Assembly (NCBI RefSeq): GCF_004681185.1
Contig: NZ_SRIF01000013.1
Location: forward strand, 1 to 64,000
DNA from: Haloarcula amylovorans
GTDB lineage: Archaea; Halobacteriota; Halobacteria; Halobacteriales; Haloarculaceae
DNA length: 64,000 nucleotides
Direction: 5' to 3'
Under the pieces are notes generated by a model that made no database searches, was not told where the DNA came from, and saw only the letters and a list, made by a program, of their open reading frames with translations. Below, piece by piece: positions 16,598 to 24,675 of this stretch. The position numbers and the translations under genes are program-made. The stretch's first letter is position 1; each line of letters begins with the position of its first letter.

Positions 16598-18004
16598 TCA
16601 GAGGTTTATCCAATCCGATATTCCACCTAAGAGACCTTCTTCAGATTCATCTGAAGAATCACTCTTCCCATCATTTAGCGAACTATCACTCTCCTTTTCA
16701 GCGTGGCAGGTATAGCACGCTCCTGCGCCATTCGATGGAGGCTCGTATCCACTACCTCCGCCATTATCAGTCTCTACGACATTGTTGCTGGGCGGCCCTT
16801 CTGCCGAAAGATGATCTTCGTAGCCCCACGTCCCCGCAGAAGAAGCGCCATCAGTCATATCACTGACAGTCTCGCTTCGAGAATCGGTAGAGCTGTAATC
16901 GTGCTCTCCACCTCTGTCGTAATCGGCCACCTCAGTATCTTGATTAGTGTCTGCAGAGTCTACTGGGACAGTACTTATCTGGGAACTTCCAGCAGAGGGG
17001 GGCACATATCCCGATTGGTTATCGGTTGAAGCGGCTTCAGGATCCCAACCGACTGTACTATCTTGATCTTTTTCCTCAATCGTCTCTTCCGCTGCCTCAA
17101 GCATTGCATCGACGTTGTACCCGGTTTGCGGACCATTCCGATAGTCCTCGATCGTCTCGTTTCCGAGGAAGGCACCAACATCTGTTAGCTCTCCGCCGAC
17201 GTGCAGCTGAATTTTGTCGTCGTTGTTTACGTCAAGGACAGTTCGATTGCCGCTCCCGTCGCTGTAGATCATATCAGCGCTATTCATACAGCCCTCGAAC
17301 TTCCCATCGGTGTAGAGGGGTGTAATGCCCTGCGCACAGGGATTGTTACCGCCGCCGGTGCCCGACGCTCGGACGAGCAGCGGCTGGGTCGCCGTGCCGC
17401 TGTAGCCCAGTTCGTCGTAGGCGACGGCGCGAATGGGGACCCGGCCAGCCGTCTCGAACGTGCTCGTGAGGATACTGGTCGCGTTCTCGCCCGTGGTGGA
17501 CTCTTCTTCGAGGACGGTGCCGTTGAGCAACCACGCGACCCGTGTGACGTTCGTCGCCGTCGCGTTGGCAGTCGCCACAAGCGTGGTTTCGCTTCCGCGA
17601 GTCGTCGTGGCCGGACCGGAGATTTCGACCGTCGGTCCTCGTGCGGGCGTGACCGAGACGTACAGCGTGTCTGTGCGAGTCGCGCCGTCGTCGTCAGTAG
17701 CGCGAACTGTAACGGCGTACCGACCGGTCGCGTTGGGACTGAACTCGGTCTGGCGGCAGGTCGGACACGCCGGCATAGTGGTGTTTCCGGATGGCGTCTC
17801 GATGGTCCACTCGACGCGGGCGATCGCGCCGTCGGGGTCACGCGAGCCGTTCGCATCGAGGAAGACGGTGGTGTTAGCCGTGACTGTCTGGTCGAGGCCG
17901 GCGTCGGTCAGCGGCGGTTGATTCTCGGCGGCGACGGCCGTACCAGTCGCAGTTGTGACTACGAGCACGGCGAGCGCGGCGACGACCATCCTTGCCGAGC
18001 GCAT
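16598..18004 (-). CDS. Secreted PKD-domain surface protein with a C-terminal CxxCH motif
   Basis: The 468-residue exported protein has a Sec signal peptide (MVVAALAVLVVTTATGTAVA), a PKD domain at about residues 30-125 (DAGLDQTVTANTTVFLDANG, RYAVTVRATDDDGATRTDTL), a second immunoglobulin-like domain to about 215 (GPTVEISGPATTTRGSETTL), then a less ordered, Ser/Asp-rich half. The latter contains NPCAQGITPLYTDGKFEGC and, near residue 435, ACYTCHAEKE, a CxxCH heme c attachment motif. The 3' half of the gene has much lower GC than the 5' half, as if two segments of different origin were joined. Function unknown; surface adhesion or electron transfer are possible. Confidence 0.72.
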   Translation of the reverse strand: MRSARMVVAALAVLVVTTATGTAVAAENQPPLTDAGLDQTVTANTTVFLDANGSRDPDGAIARVEWTIETPSGNTTMPACPTCRQTEFSPNATGRYAVTVRATDDDGATRTDTLYVSVTPARGPTVEISGPATTTRGSETTLVATANATATNVTRVAWLLNGTVLEEESTTGENATSILTSTFETAGRVPIRAVAYDELGYSGTATQPLLVRASGTGGGNNPCAQGITPLYTDGKFEGCMNSADMIYSDGSGNRTVLDVNNDDKIQLHVGGELTDVGAFLGNETIEDYRNGPQTGYNVDAMLEAAEETIEEKDQDSTVGWDPEAASTDNQSGYVPPSAGSSQISTVPVDSADTNQDTEVADYDRGGEHDYSSTDSRSETVSDMTDGASSAGTWGYEDHLSAEGPPSNNVVETDNGGGSGYEPPSNGAGACYTCHAEKESDSSLNDGKSDSSDESEEGLLGGISDWINL

Positions 18005-18175
18005 CGGTTCACGCTGGGGTTGCTTTCGCTTATAAAATTTCGTTTTTCCCTTTCAAAAACCAATCCGGCTCGGGAATTTTTCAACGAGGAGGGCCTGTCG
18101 TGACTCGTCGGTCGTCGCTCACCTCGCGCGACCGACAGACAGGGTTTAAGTAGGTCACGGCGGCAATCACTGACA

Positions 18176-19051
18176 ATGGGTCTCAAATGTTCCGTCCTCG
18201 GGCACACGTACGGTGAGACCACCGTAGAGCGCGAGCGCGAAGAGCAGGGTAGCGAAGTCGTCATCACCATCCAGGAACGGGAGACCTGCGAGCGGTGTGG
18301 AAAGACGCGAATCGTCTCGGAGAACAAGGAAGTGACCTCGATCGAGACGCCGTCGGACATCGCGGGCGATATGGTCACCGACGAAGCCGAGAGCGAATCG
18401 GCAGCCGGCGAGGAATCGACGGAGTCGGTAGACACCATCGACTCGTTCGCCAACAGCGAACCGTTGGACGGCTCGGAGACGGAGACCGACGAAGCGGAAC
18501 GAGACGACGGCGAGGAATCGGCGTCCCAACCGGGAACAGAGGCGGAAACTGAAGTCGAGGCCGAAACCGAGGCAGTCGACCCCGACGCCGACGACGCGGA
18601 GATCTTAGACGACAGCGACGACGACGACGACCGGCGCGGCGACAGCGAACTGGAGAACCCGACGACGGACGTGGCGGTTCCGGACGCCGAGACGGAAGCG
18701 TCCGTCACCGACGAGGAGACCGACCCGGAAACGGACGACGCCGTCATCATCGACGGTGACGAGGACGACGCGGCGGGGACGACCGACCGCGAACCCGGAC
18801 AGTGGCCAGAAGAGCCGGGCGACGACGGTGAGAACGACGGGTGGCGACCCGAGACAGATCTGACCGCCGAGGAGCCCGTCGACGGGTCCGCTGCGGCCGA
18901 GTCCGCAGAAGGCGAGGCAGTCACCGTGCCAGCAGGGCAGTTCCGCTGTCCGGAATGTGGCTTCACGACCGATGTCGAGGCGAGTTCGCTCAGGGCGGGT
19001 GACTTCTGCCCGGAGTGCCACAGAGGCACACTGGTCACCGGTAGCGAGTGA
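18176..19051 (+). CDS. Acidic protein with two terminal zinc ribbons
   Basis: The 291-residue protein begins with a small domain (MGLKCSVLGHTYGETTVERE, ETCERCGKTRIVSENKEV) and ends with a zinc ribbon (FRCPECGFTTDVEASSLRAG, FCPECHRGTL). About 180 residues of Glu/Asp-rich low-complexity sequence join them. It looks like a conserved haloarchaeal family of unknown function. The terminal Cys4 knuckles suggest nucleic acid or protein binding, and the linker is probably disordered. A TATA-like TTTAAG lies about 26 nt before the ATG, indicating a leaderless transcript. The next gene follows closely and may be translationally coupled. Confidence 0.75.
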   Translation: MGLKCSVLGHTYGETTVEREREEQGSEVVITIQERETCERCGKTRIVSENKEVTSIETPSDIAGDMVTDEAESESAAGEESTESVDTIDSFANSEPLDGSETETDEAERDDGEESASQPGTEAETEVEAETEAVDPDADDAEILDDSDDDDDRRGDSELENPTTDVAVPDAETEASVTDEETDPETDDAVIIDGDEDDAAGTTDREPGQWPEEPGDDGENDGWRPETDLTAEEPVDGSAAAESAEGEAVTVPAGQFRCPECGFTTDVEASSLRAGDFCPECHRGTLVTGSE

Positions 19052-19089
19052 ACGCAAAGGGTAAGACGGGGCCTCGCAAAACGAAGCCC

Positions 19090-19482
19090 ATGCGAGAGTA
19101 CAAGATGCGGCGGGGTGAACACCTTGAAGACCGCGTCCCGGACATGGAAGCGTTTGTCGAGGAGCACTTCGGCGAGATTACGGACACAGAGGAACACAAC
19201 GGGAGTGACCTCCTCGTGGTAGACGAACCGGACAACCCCGTGTTCGACCGGGTCGTCGCTGGCACCGTCAGCTTCGGCAGCAAGAAAGATAAACTGGCGC
19301 TCCACATCGACGAGAAGCCCGCAGAGGAGGTCATCGCCGAGGGGCACGTCGATGCCGCCGAAGACGCCGTCACCGTCAAGAACGACTTCTTAGAGGGCGC
19401 GACCGGGCGCGACGCGAAGGCGCGACGGGACTCCCTCAAGCGATCCGTCGAGGACGACGCGGACAAACCCGACAACGTCTGA
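19090..19482 (+). CDS. Conserved small archaeal protein (DUF5611-like)
   Basis: The 130-residue protein begins MREYKMRRGEHLEDRVPDME and contains VVDEPDNPVFDRVVAGTVSF and FGSKKDKLALHIDEKPAEEV. It resembles a conserved haloarchaeal family of unknown role. Two starts are possible: this ATG, or a GTG 42 nt upstream that overlaps the previous stop (GTGA) and would add a basic MNAKGKTGPRKTKP. I prefer the ATG because similarity begins there. A T-run (GATTTTTCTT) 10 nt after the stop is a likely terminator. Confidence 0.7.
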   Translation: MREYKMRRGEHLEDRVPDMEAFVEEHFGEITDTEEHNGSDLLVVDEPDNPVFDRVVAGTVSFGSKKDKLALHIDEKPAEEVIAEGHVDAAEDAVTVKNDFLEGATGRDAKARRDSLKRSVEDDADKPDNV

Positions 19483-19489
19483 GCACGGC

Positions 19490-19502
19490 GAGATTTTTCT
19501 TC
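19490..19502 (+). terminator. T-rich terminator after the DUF5611-like gene
   Basis: The string GAGATTTTTCTTC follows the stop codon by 7 nt. T-rich tracts without a stem are typical archaeal terminators. The downstream gene is convergent, so termination is needed here. Confidence 0.45.
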
Positions 19503-19565
19503 GGCCGAGAGCGAGCGTGGCGGTATGCATAAATACGTACATGTCATATGTTCACACACGCCCTT

Positions 19566-19661
19566 CCCGGAGGCGCGTGAAAATATCCGGGTCGTGGAGT
19601 CGCCTGAACAGGCGACTCGACGTGGCACCCTGTCATAGTTTGCCGCCCCGCCGGAGGCGGC
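19566..19661. repeat. Three consecutive perfect hairpins in a convergent spacer, possible mobile-element remnant
   Basis: Between two convergent genes lie three perfect inverted repeats in 96 bp. The first is CCCGGA (19566-19571) with TCCGGG (19586-19591). The second is GAGTCGCCTG (19597-19606) with CAGGCGACTC (19609-19618), loop AA. The third is GCCGCC (19642-19647) with GGCGGC (19656-19661). Upstream is a short AT-rich string (CATAAATACGTACATGTCAT). Subterminal hairpins are characteristic of IS200/IS605 ends and of palindrome-associated miniature elements, so a non-autonomous remnant is one reading. A bidirectional terminator cluster is the other. Confidence 0.45.
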
Positions 19662-19707
19662 CCCAATCCGGCATTCGGCACGGCTACTTTGGGCGTCCGC
19701 TTCGGCT

Positions 19708-20595
19708 TCAGTCCACCAGTCCGTAGCCACGCCGGACCAGTTCGATGTCGAGGGCGACGACGGTGACGGTCAGGCCGGAGAGAACGACCAGCGAGAGTTC
19801 TGGCGAGATGTCGGCGGCCTGTGGAACGACGCCGTAGCGGACGCCGTTGACCATGTACACCATCGGGTTCAGCAGTGTAACCTGTCGCCAGATGCCCGAG
19901 AGCGCCGACAGCGGGTAGAACACCGCGCCGAAGAACACCAGCGGTCGGATGATAAACTGGGTCAACACGGTGAGGTAGTCGAAGTCCCGCGCCCAGAGGC
20001 CGCCAATGACCCCAAATCCGGCGAACAGCGTCGGGATGACGAGCGTGAACGCCACCAGATAGAACGGGTTCGGAACGGAGACGGGCGTAAAGATGAGGCC
20101 GACACCCCAGATAATCGCACCGACGACGATTCCCCGTAGAGCCGAGGCGGCGACGTAGGCCAGCACCATCTCGGTATGGGAGAGCGGCGAGGTCTGTACC
20201 TCGTGAATGTACTCGTTCCAGCGGCCGTGGAAGATGGAGAATGAAGCGTTCTCGAAGGCGTTCGAGACCATCCCCAGAACGACGAGTCCGGGGAGAATGA
20301 AGAGGATATAGCCCGCGCCGCCGAAGGCGTCGGGGTCGCCGCCGCTGATGCGCTGCCCGAGGACGACGCCGAAGACGGTGAAGTACAGCACGTTCGTGAT
20401 CATCGGCGGCAGGAACGTATTGCGCGGGCGGCGGACGTAGCGGAGTATCTCCCGGTGAAGCAGCGTCCAGAAACCGACGAGGCGAGCGCGAGCCCCCGTC
20501 GGTGCGCCGCGTTCGCGTTGGTCGCCCTCGGTGGCGGTGCTGCCGTCAGCGACGGCGATGGCCTCGTTCCCGCCGTCTGTGGCGTCTCGGCTCAC
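19708..20595 (-). CDS. ABC-2-type transporter permease
   Basis: The 295-residue membrane protein has six hydrophobic segments and the ABC-2 pattern (HREILRYVRRPRNTFLPPMI, FTVFGVVLGQRISG, NPFYLVAFTLVIPTLFAGFG, FFGAVFYPLSALSGIWRQ). It matches the NodJ/DrrB class of export permeases. Its start overlaps the upstream ATPase stop by 4 nt, so the two form one exporter. The cargo could be a polysaccharide precursor, lipid or drug. The N-terminal 35 residues are acidic, low-complexity and cytoplasmic. Separately, this exporter is intact, unlike the one at 11-13.6 kb. Confidence 0.88.
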   Translation of the reverse strand: MSRDATDGGNEAIAVADGSTATEGDQRERGAPTGARARLVGFWTLLHREILRYVRRPRNTFLPPMITNVLYFTVFGVVLGQRISGGDPDAFGGAGYILFILPGLVVLGMVSNAFENASFSIFHGRWNEYIHEVQTSPLSHTEMVLAYVAASALRGIVVGAIIWGVGLIFTPVSVPNPFYLVAFTLVIPTLFAGFGVIGGLWARDFDYLTVLTQFIIRPLVFFGAVFYPLSALSGIWRQVTLLNPMVYMVNGVRYGVVPQAADISPELSLVVLSGLTVTVVALDIELVRRGYGLVD

Positions 20596-21536
20596 GCCGA
20601 TACCTCCGCGTAGTCGCGGTCGTCGCGGGTCATGTCGACGAACACCTCTTCGAGCGACGCCCGGCGGATGTTGAGCGACGTGACCGTGTGGCCCTGGCGT
20701 TCGAGTTCGCGCATCAGTTCGGGCGCAGTCTGACTCCCGCCAGCGGCGGTGACGCTGAGGCCGTCGTCGGTGACCGCGACCTCGCTGACACCGTCGATGT
20801 CCAATCGCGGCGCGCTCCGGGGCGGATCGGCGAGTTCGAGTTCGATGGTGTCGGTGCCGCGCGCCATCAGGTCGTCGGGCGCGGCGACCTCAACCTTCTG
20901 ACCGCTGTCCATGATGGCGACGCGGTCACAGAGGCGTTCGGCCTCCTCGATGTAATGCGTCGTCAGCAGGATGGTCGTCCCGGCGTCGTTCATCCGGTTG
21001 ATGATGTCCCAGAGGTCGTGGCGTAACTGCACGTCGACGCCAGCGGTCGGTTCGTCGAGAATCAACAGATCTGGATTCGAGACGAGCGCTCGCGCGAGAA
21101 CGAACCGTCGTTTCATCCCGCCGGAGAGCCAATCGAAGCGAGTGTCTCGCTTCTCCCAGATGCCGACGGTCTTCAGGGCGTCTTCCGCTCGTTCTCGGGC
21201 GGCCTTCTTGCCGATACCGTGATAGCCGGCCTTATGGTGTAAGACTTCCCGAATCGGGAAGAATCGATCGACGTTGAACTCCTGTGGCGCGAGACCGATG
21301 CGGTCGCGGGCCTCGCGATAGTCGTCTTCGACGTCGAAGCCGAACACCTCGGCGGTGCCGCCGTCCTTGTGGACGAGGCCGACGAGCGTGTTGATGAACG
21401 TCGTCTTGCCCGCGCCGTTAGGACCGAGCAGTCCGAAGAACTCGCCGCGTTCGACGGTGAGGTCAAGTCCGTCGAGCGCCTGCACGTCGCCGTAGTCTTT
21501 CCGTAAATCTCGTACGCGAATCGCGGGAGCGGTCAT
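20592..21536 (-). CDS. ABC exporter ATP-binding protein (NodI/DrrA type)
   Basis: The 314-residue ATPase has Walker A GPNGAGKTT near residue 39, Q-loop IGLAPQEFNV, signature LSGGMKRRFVLARAL near residue 140, Walker B LLILDEPTAGVDVQ and H-loop TTHYIEEAERL. A C-terminal domain of about 90 residues (GLSVTAAGGSQTAPELMREL) is typical of DrrA-type exporters. It energises the permease encoded immediately downstream. The gene starts with MTAPAIRVRDLRKDYGD. About 95 nt separate it from the sepF stop, so it may have its own promoter. Confidence 0.9.
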   Translation of the reverse strand: MTAPAIRVRDLRKDYGDVQALDGLDLTVERGEFFGLLGPNGAGKTTFINTLVGLVHKDGGTAEVFGFDVEDDYREARDRIGLAPQEFNVDRFFPIREVLHHKAGYHGIGKKAARERAEDALKTVGIWEKRDTRFDWLSGGMKRRFVLARALVSNPDLLILDEPTAGVDVQLRHDLWDIINRMNDAGTTILLTTHYIEEAERLCDRVAIMDSGQKVEVAAPDDLMARGTDTIELELADPPRSAPRLDIDGVSEVAVTDDGLSVTAAGGSQTAPELMRELERQGHTVTSLNIRRASLEEVFVDMTRDDRDYAEVSA

Positions 21537-21632
21537 TGTCTACGCAAACACAGCGACACCGAAAAGCGCGTTGAACGCGGCGGTGCAGGCCGCTTAGTCG
21601 CGTGAGAGAGTATCGAACAGAGAGCGAATCAG

Positions 21633-21992
21633 TTACTGCCCGAGTCGCTCGCGTGAGATGACCACGTCGCTCGGTGTGATGATGAGCTGGTCGTCGTCCT
21701 TCTGGACGATGTCCCCGCCGACCTCGTTGGCGACCTGCTTGAGTTCGTCGCTGATGTGTTCCATCGTGCGGTCCTGCGTGGAGTGGCGCGTGATGTCGGC
21801 GATGACGACGTCGCCGTCGTAGACGGCGTCTTTGATGTCGATGACGTCTTGCTTGTCGCTGATGCGGGCGATGCGAATCTGTCGTTCGGCCTCCGCGCTG
21901 GCGGTGTCGTACTCGTTGGCCTGCAGTTCGACGTAGTCCTCGGTGTTGCGGGACGAACCCGTCTCGCCGAGAATCTTGCTCATCAGTCCCAT
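21633..21992 (-). CDS. sepF: Cell division protein SepF, archaeal type
   Basis: The 119-residue protein matches archaeal SepF. It has an N-terminal amphipathic membrane-targeting segment (MGLMSKILGE), an acidic linker, and the SepF core (RQIRIARISDKQDVIDIKDA, YDGDVVIADITRHS, ISDELKQVANEVGGDIVQKD). SepF anchors FtsZ to the membrane at the division site and is essential in Haloferax volcanii. I use the ATG at MGLMSK; an ATG three codons later also fits, and an upstream ATG would mask the membrane-binding helix. No ftsZ is nearby. The adjacent upstream gene encodes a PUA-domain protein, 111 nt away. Confidence 0.88.
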   Translation of the reverse strand: MGLMSKILGETGSSRNTEDYVELQANEYDTASAEAERQIRIARISDKQDVIDIKDAVYDGDVVIADITRHSTQDRTMEHISDELKQVANEVGGDIVQKDDDQLIITPSDVVISRERLGQ

Positions 21993-22103
21993 GTCACTCA
22001 CGGCGAGCGCAACCCGTTTCAAGGTTTCGTCAGACGAAGTCTCGTGCCAGACGACCGTCACGGAGCGGTCTTCGGCACGATTTCTCGGTCGGCGTCGGCG
22101 AAG

Positions 22104-22583
22104 CTACACCGAGAACTCGAAGAGGTCGTCACCGACGTGGTGAATCGACTCGACGACCTTACCCGAATCGCCGACCATGTCGTCGCCGTCGGTCTTCGCC
22201 CGGCCGACGGCGAGGAACTTCCCGTGGGACTCCTCGTTGATGACGACGAGGTCGCCCGCGCTGATATCGGGGTCGGCCTCGGTGATGCCCGGTCGCATCA
22301 CGTCCGCGCCGTCGGAGACGAACGAGACTGCGCCCGCGTCGACGGTGACGACGTGCTTCTGTGGCGGATAGACGTTCGCGCCCTGTACGGTGAGGAACGG
22401 CTCCTCATCGATATAGAGGACGTGTGGCTCGCCGTCGACGAGGACGACGTCCCAGTCGCTGTCCTCGAATTCGACCTTCTCGAAGCTGTCGGCGTCCAGT
22501 TCGACGCCGAGTTCGTCGGCCAACGCCGACTCGATGGCGTCGACCTCGTCCGAGCGGAGGTGGTGCCGGGACTTGACGTTCAT
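22104..22583 (-). CDS. PUA-domain RNA-binding protein
   Basis: The 159-residue protein has an N-terminal segment MNVKSRHHLRSDEVDAIESA and a C-terminal PUA domain (AGAVSFVSDGADVMRPGITE, SAGDLVVINEESHGKFLAVG). This matches archaeal MCT-1/PUA proteins thought to act in translation or tRNA handling. The ATG at MNVKSRHH is chosen because family similarity begins there; the frame stays open upstream only by chance. It is divergent from the cobalamin-binding-protein homologue, with 150 nt between starts. Confidence 0.85.
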   Translation of the reverse strand: MNVKSRHHLRSDEVDAIESALADELGVELDADSFEKVEFEDSDWDVVLVDGEPHVLYIDEEPFLTVQGANVYPPQKHVVTVDAGAVSFVSDGADVMRPGITEADPDISAGDLVVINEESHGKFLAVGRAKTDGDDMVGDSGKVVESIHHVGDDLFEFSV

Positions 22584-22733
22584 ACGAACCTCTGCGACGG
22601 GGCCGGGCGTAAGCGTAACGAACGACGGGCGAGCGAACGCGGCGTTCGTTGGCTGACCGACCGCGAGGTTCGAGGGGGAGACCACGACTCTCGGTGCGGG
22701 GAGGCTTTTGACCCGACGGTCCGTAGCCCCCGT

Positions 22734-23645
22734 ATGCGCGTCGTCACGCTGCTTCCCTCTGCCACGGAGATCGTCTACGCCCTCGGAGTCGAACCAGTCG
22801 GTGTCTCCCACGAGTGCGACTACCCGCCGGCGGCCCGCGAGGTGCCGTCGGTCAACCGCTCGCGGGTCGACCCTGAGGCGTCAAGTAACGAGATCAACGA
22901 ACAGGTCGCCGAGGCCGAATCGGGTAACGGCGTCTACGCCATCGACCGCGAGGCGCTGGCGAGTGTGGACCCGGACGTAATCATCACGCAAGGCGTCTGT
23001 GACGTCTGTGCCGTCGACCACGTCCAGGTCGAAGCCGCCGTCGAGTCGCTGGGACTGGACGCCGACGTGGTGACGCTGGACGTCCACAGCCTCGCGGATT
23101 TATTCGAATCCATCCAGCGCGTCGGCGTGGCCATCGACCGCGAGGCGGCGGCAACCGACCTCGTGGCTGACCTCCGCGAGCGCGTCGCCGCCGTCGAATC
23201 GACCGTCGAACGCGCTCCCGACACGCCCAGCGTGGCCGTCCTCGACTGGCTGGACCCGGTGATGGTCGCCGGTCACTGGGTTCCGGAGATGGTCGAGAAA
23301 GCCGGCGGCACCTACGGGATGGAGGACGCCGGCGCGCACTCCCGGCCCCGTGAGTGGGAGGAAGTCCGTGCGTACAATCCCGACGTGCTCGTGGCCGCGC
23401 CCTGTGGCTTCGATATCGAGCAGACTCGCGAGAACCTCGCTGACGTTACCGAGCGGCCGGGATTCGACGACCTGACCGCGGTGCGGGAGGGACGCACGTA
23501 CGTGATGGACGGACACCACTACGTCAACCGCTCGGGGCCGCGGCTCGTCGACACGCTAGAGTTTCTGGCGGCTGTGATGCACCCTGGCCTGTTCGACACG
23601 CTGCCGCGGGACGCCGTGCAGGAACTGCCGGCGCTCAGGGCGTAG
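22734..23645 (+). CDS. Cobalamin-binding protein homologue (BtuF-like fold) without signal peptide
   Basis: The 303-residue protein has the type III substrate-binding fold: MRVVTLLPSATEIVYALGVE, SHECDYPPAAREVPSV, DPDVIITQGVCDVCAVD, YNPDVLVAAPCGFDIEQTRE. Similar haloarchaeal proteins are annotated as cobalamin-binding. The protein starts directly with the first beta strand; there is no Sec, Tat or lipobox signal, so it should stay in the cytoplasm unlike BtuF. No BtuCD genes are next to it. A cytoplasmic role in corrinoid handling or a different ligand is possible. Another ligand cannot be excluded from sequence. Confidence 0.8.
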   Translation: MRVVTLLPSATEIVYALGVEPVGVSHECDYPPAAREVPSVNRSRVDPEASSNEINEQVAEAESGNGVYAIDREALASVDPDVIITQGVCDVCAVDHVQVEAAVESLGLDADVVTLDVHSLADLFESIQRVGVAIDREAAATDLVADLRERVAAVESTVERAPDTPSVAVLDWLDPVMVAGHWVPEMVEKAGGTYGMEDAGAHSRPREWEEVRAYNPDVLVAAPCGFDIEQTRENLADVTERPGFDDLTAVREGRTYVMDGHHYVNRSGPRLVDTLEFLAAVMHPGLFDTLPRDAVQELPALRA

Positions 23646-23657
23646 CGTAACTCCGAT

Positions 23658-24479
23658 TTACTCCCCGGTCAGCGCACAGCGGCCCTCGTAACTGGCGTCG
23701 GCGACGCTTTCGATAGCCGGCTCGGACCCGCAGACCGGACACTCCGGGTTGGGCGCGATGGGCACCTCGTCGACGCTCATCTCGGCGGCGTCGTAGGCCA
23801 AGAGTCGACCGTCCAGCGACTCGCCATAGCCGAGGGCGACCTTGACGACTTCCGTCGCCTGCAAGCAGCCGATAGTGCCGGGGAGCACGCCCAGCACGCC
23901 CGCCGTCGAGCAGTCGGGGACGGTGCCCTCCGGCGGCGCTTTCGGGAACAGACAGCGGTAGCACGGGCCTTCATCGTCGCCCGTGAAGGTCGTCACCTGC
24001 CCCTCGAAGCGAAACACTGCACCGTGAGAGAAGGGGACGCCAGCCAGCGTGCAGGCGTCGTTGACGAGAAATCGCGTGGCGAAGTTGTCCGAGGCGTCGA
24101 CCACGATGTCGTAGTCGGCCACGAGGTCCGTGGCGTTCTCGGCGCTGAGTCGCAGTTCGTGCGCCTCGACGGTCACGTCGGGGTTCAGTCCCGCGACGAA
24201 CTCCCGCGCGCTCTCGACTTTCGGTCGCCCCACGTCGTCGTCGCCGTGGATGACCTGTCGCTGGAGGTTCGAGCGCTCGACGACGTCGTCGTCGACGATG
24301 CCGAGCGTTCCGATGCCCGCCGCCGCGAGATACTGCAGGACCGGCGCGCCGAGACCGCCCGCACCGACCACGAGCACCGACGTATCGAGCAGCGCCGCCT
24401 GTCCGTCCGGCCCCACGTCGTCCATGATGATGTGCCGTGAGTAGCGGTCGAGTTGCTCGGGGTCCAAGTCCGGTCGCAT
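23658..24479 (-). CDS. ubaA: E1-like SAMP-activating enzyme / ThiF-MoeB family
   Basis: The 273-residue protein has an adenylation domain: RYSRHIIMDDVGPDGQ, ATP loop VVGAGGLGAPVLQYL near residue 37, and VERSNLQRQVIH with the conserved Arg. A zinc site is formed by CYRCLFP and CPVCGSEP. The candidate catalytic Cys lies in TVPDCSTAGVLGV near residue 184. In Haloferax a protein of this type (UbaA) activates SAMP ubiquitin-like proteins for sampylation, tRNA thiolation and molybdopterin synthesis. The ATG at MRPDLDPEQLDRY matches family starts. It is convergent with the upstream gene, 12 nt between stops. A JAMM protein is encoded elsewhere in the window. Confidence 0.88.
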   Translation of the reverse strand: MRPDLDPEQLDRYSRHIIMDDVGPDGQAALLDTSVLVVGAGGLGAPVLQYLAAAGIGTLGIVDDDVVERSNLQRQVIHGDDDVGRPKVESAREFVAGLNPDVTVEAHELRLSAENATDLVADYDIVVDASDNFATRFLVNDACTLAGVPFSHGAVFRFEGQVTTFTGDDEGPCYRCLFPKAPPEGTVPDCSTAGVLGVLPGTIGCLQATEVVKVALGYGESLDGRLLAYDAAEMSVDEVPIAPNPECPVCGSEPAIESVADASYEGRCALTGE

Positions 24480-24675
24480 ACGCGAGCGTATGTCTGCGCT
24501 CGGGGATAAGGTGTCGGATAGTGAGTTCGGGACCGGCGAGTCGCCAACCGCCAAACGGAACGTCGAAGCCGGCCAAAAAATCCCTTCTGTAGCTGGCCAA
24601 TCAACCGACACGGGTGGGGTTTCTGGCTGTTCTGCGTTGTGTGCCCGTCGGATTCGCTATCGGCTGCTCCAGTTG

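Noticed and set aside
21756..22733. Possible 326-residue N-terminal extension of the cobalamin-binding-protein homologue
   Set aside because: It runs antisense to sepF and the PUA-domain gene and shows no protein-like pattern; the protein fold begins at the ATG at 22734.
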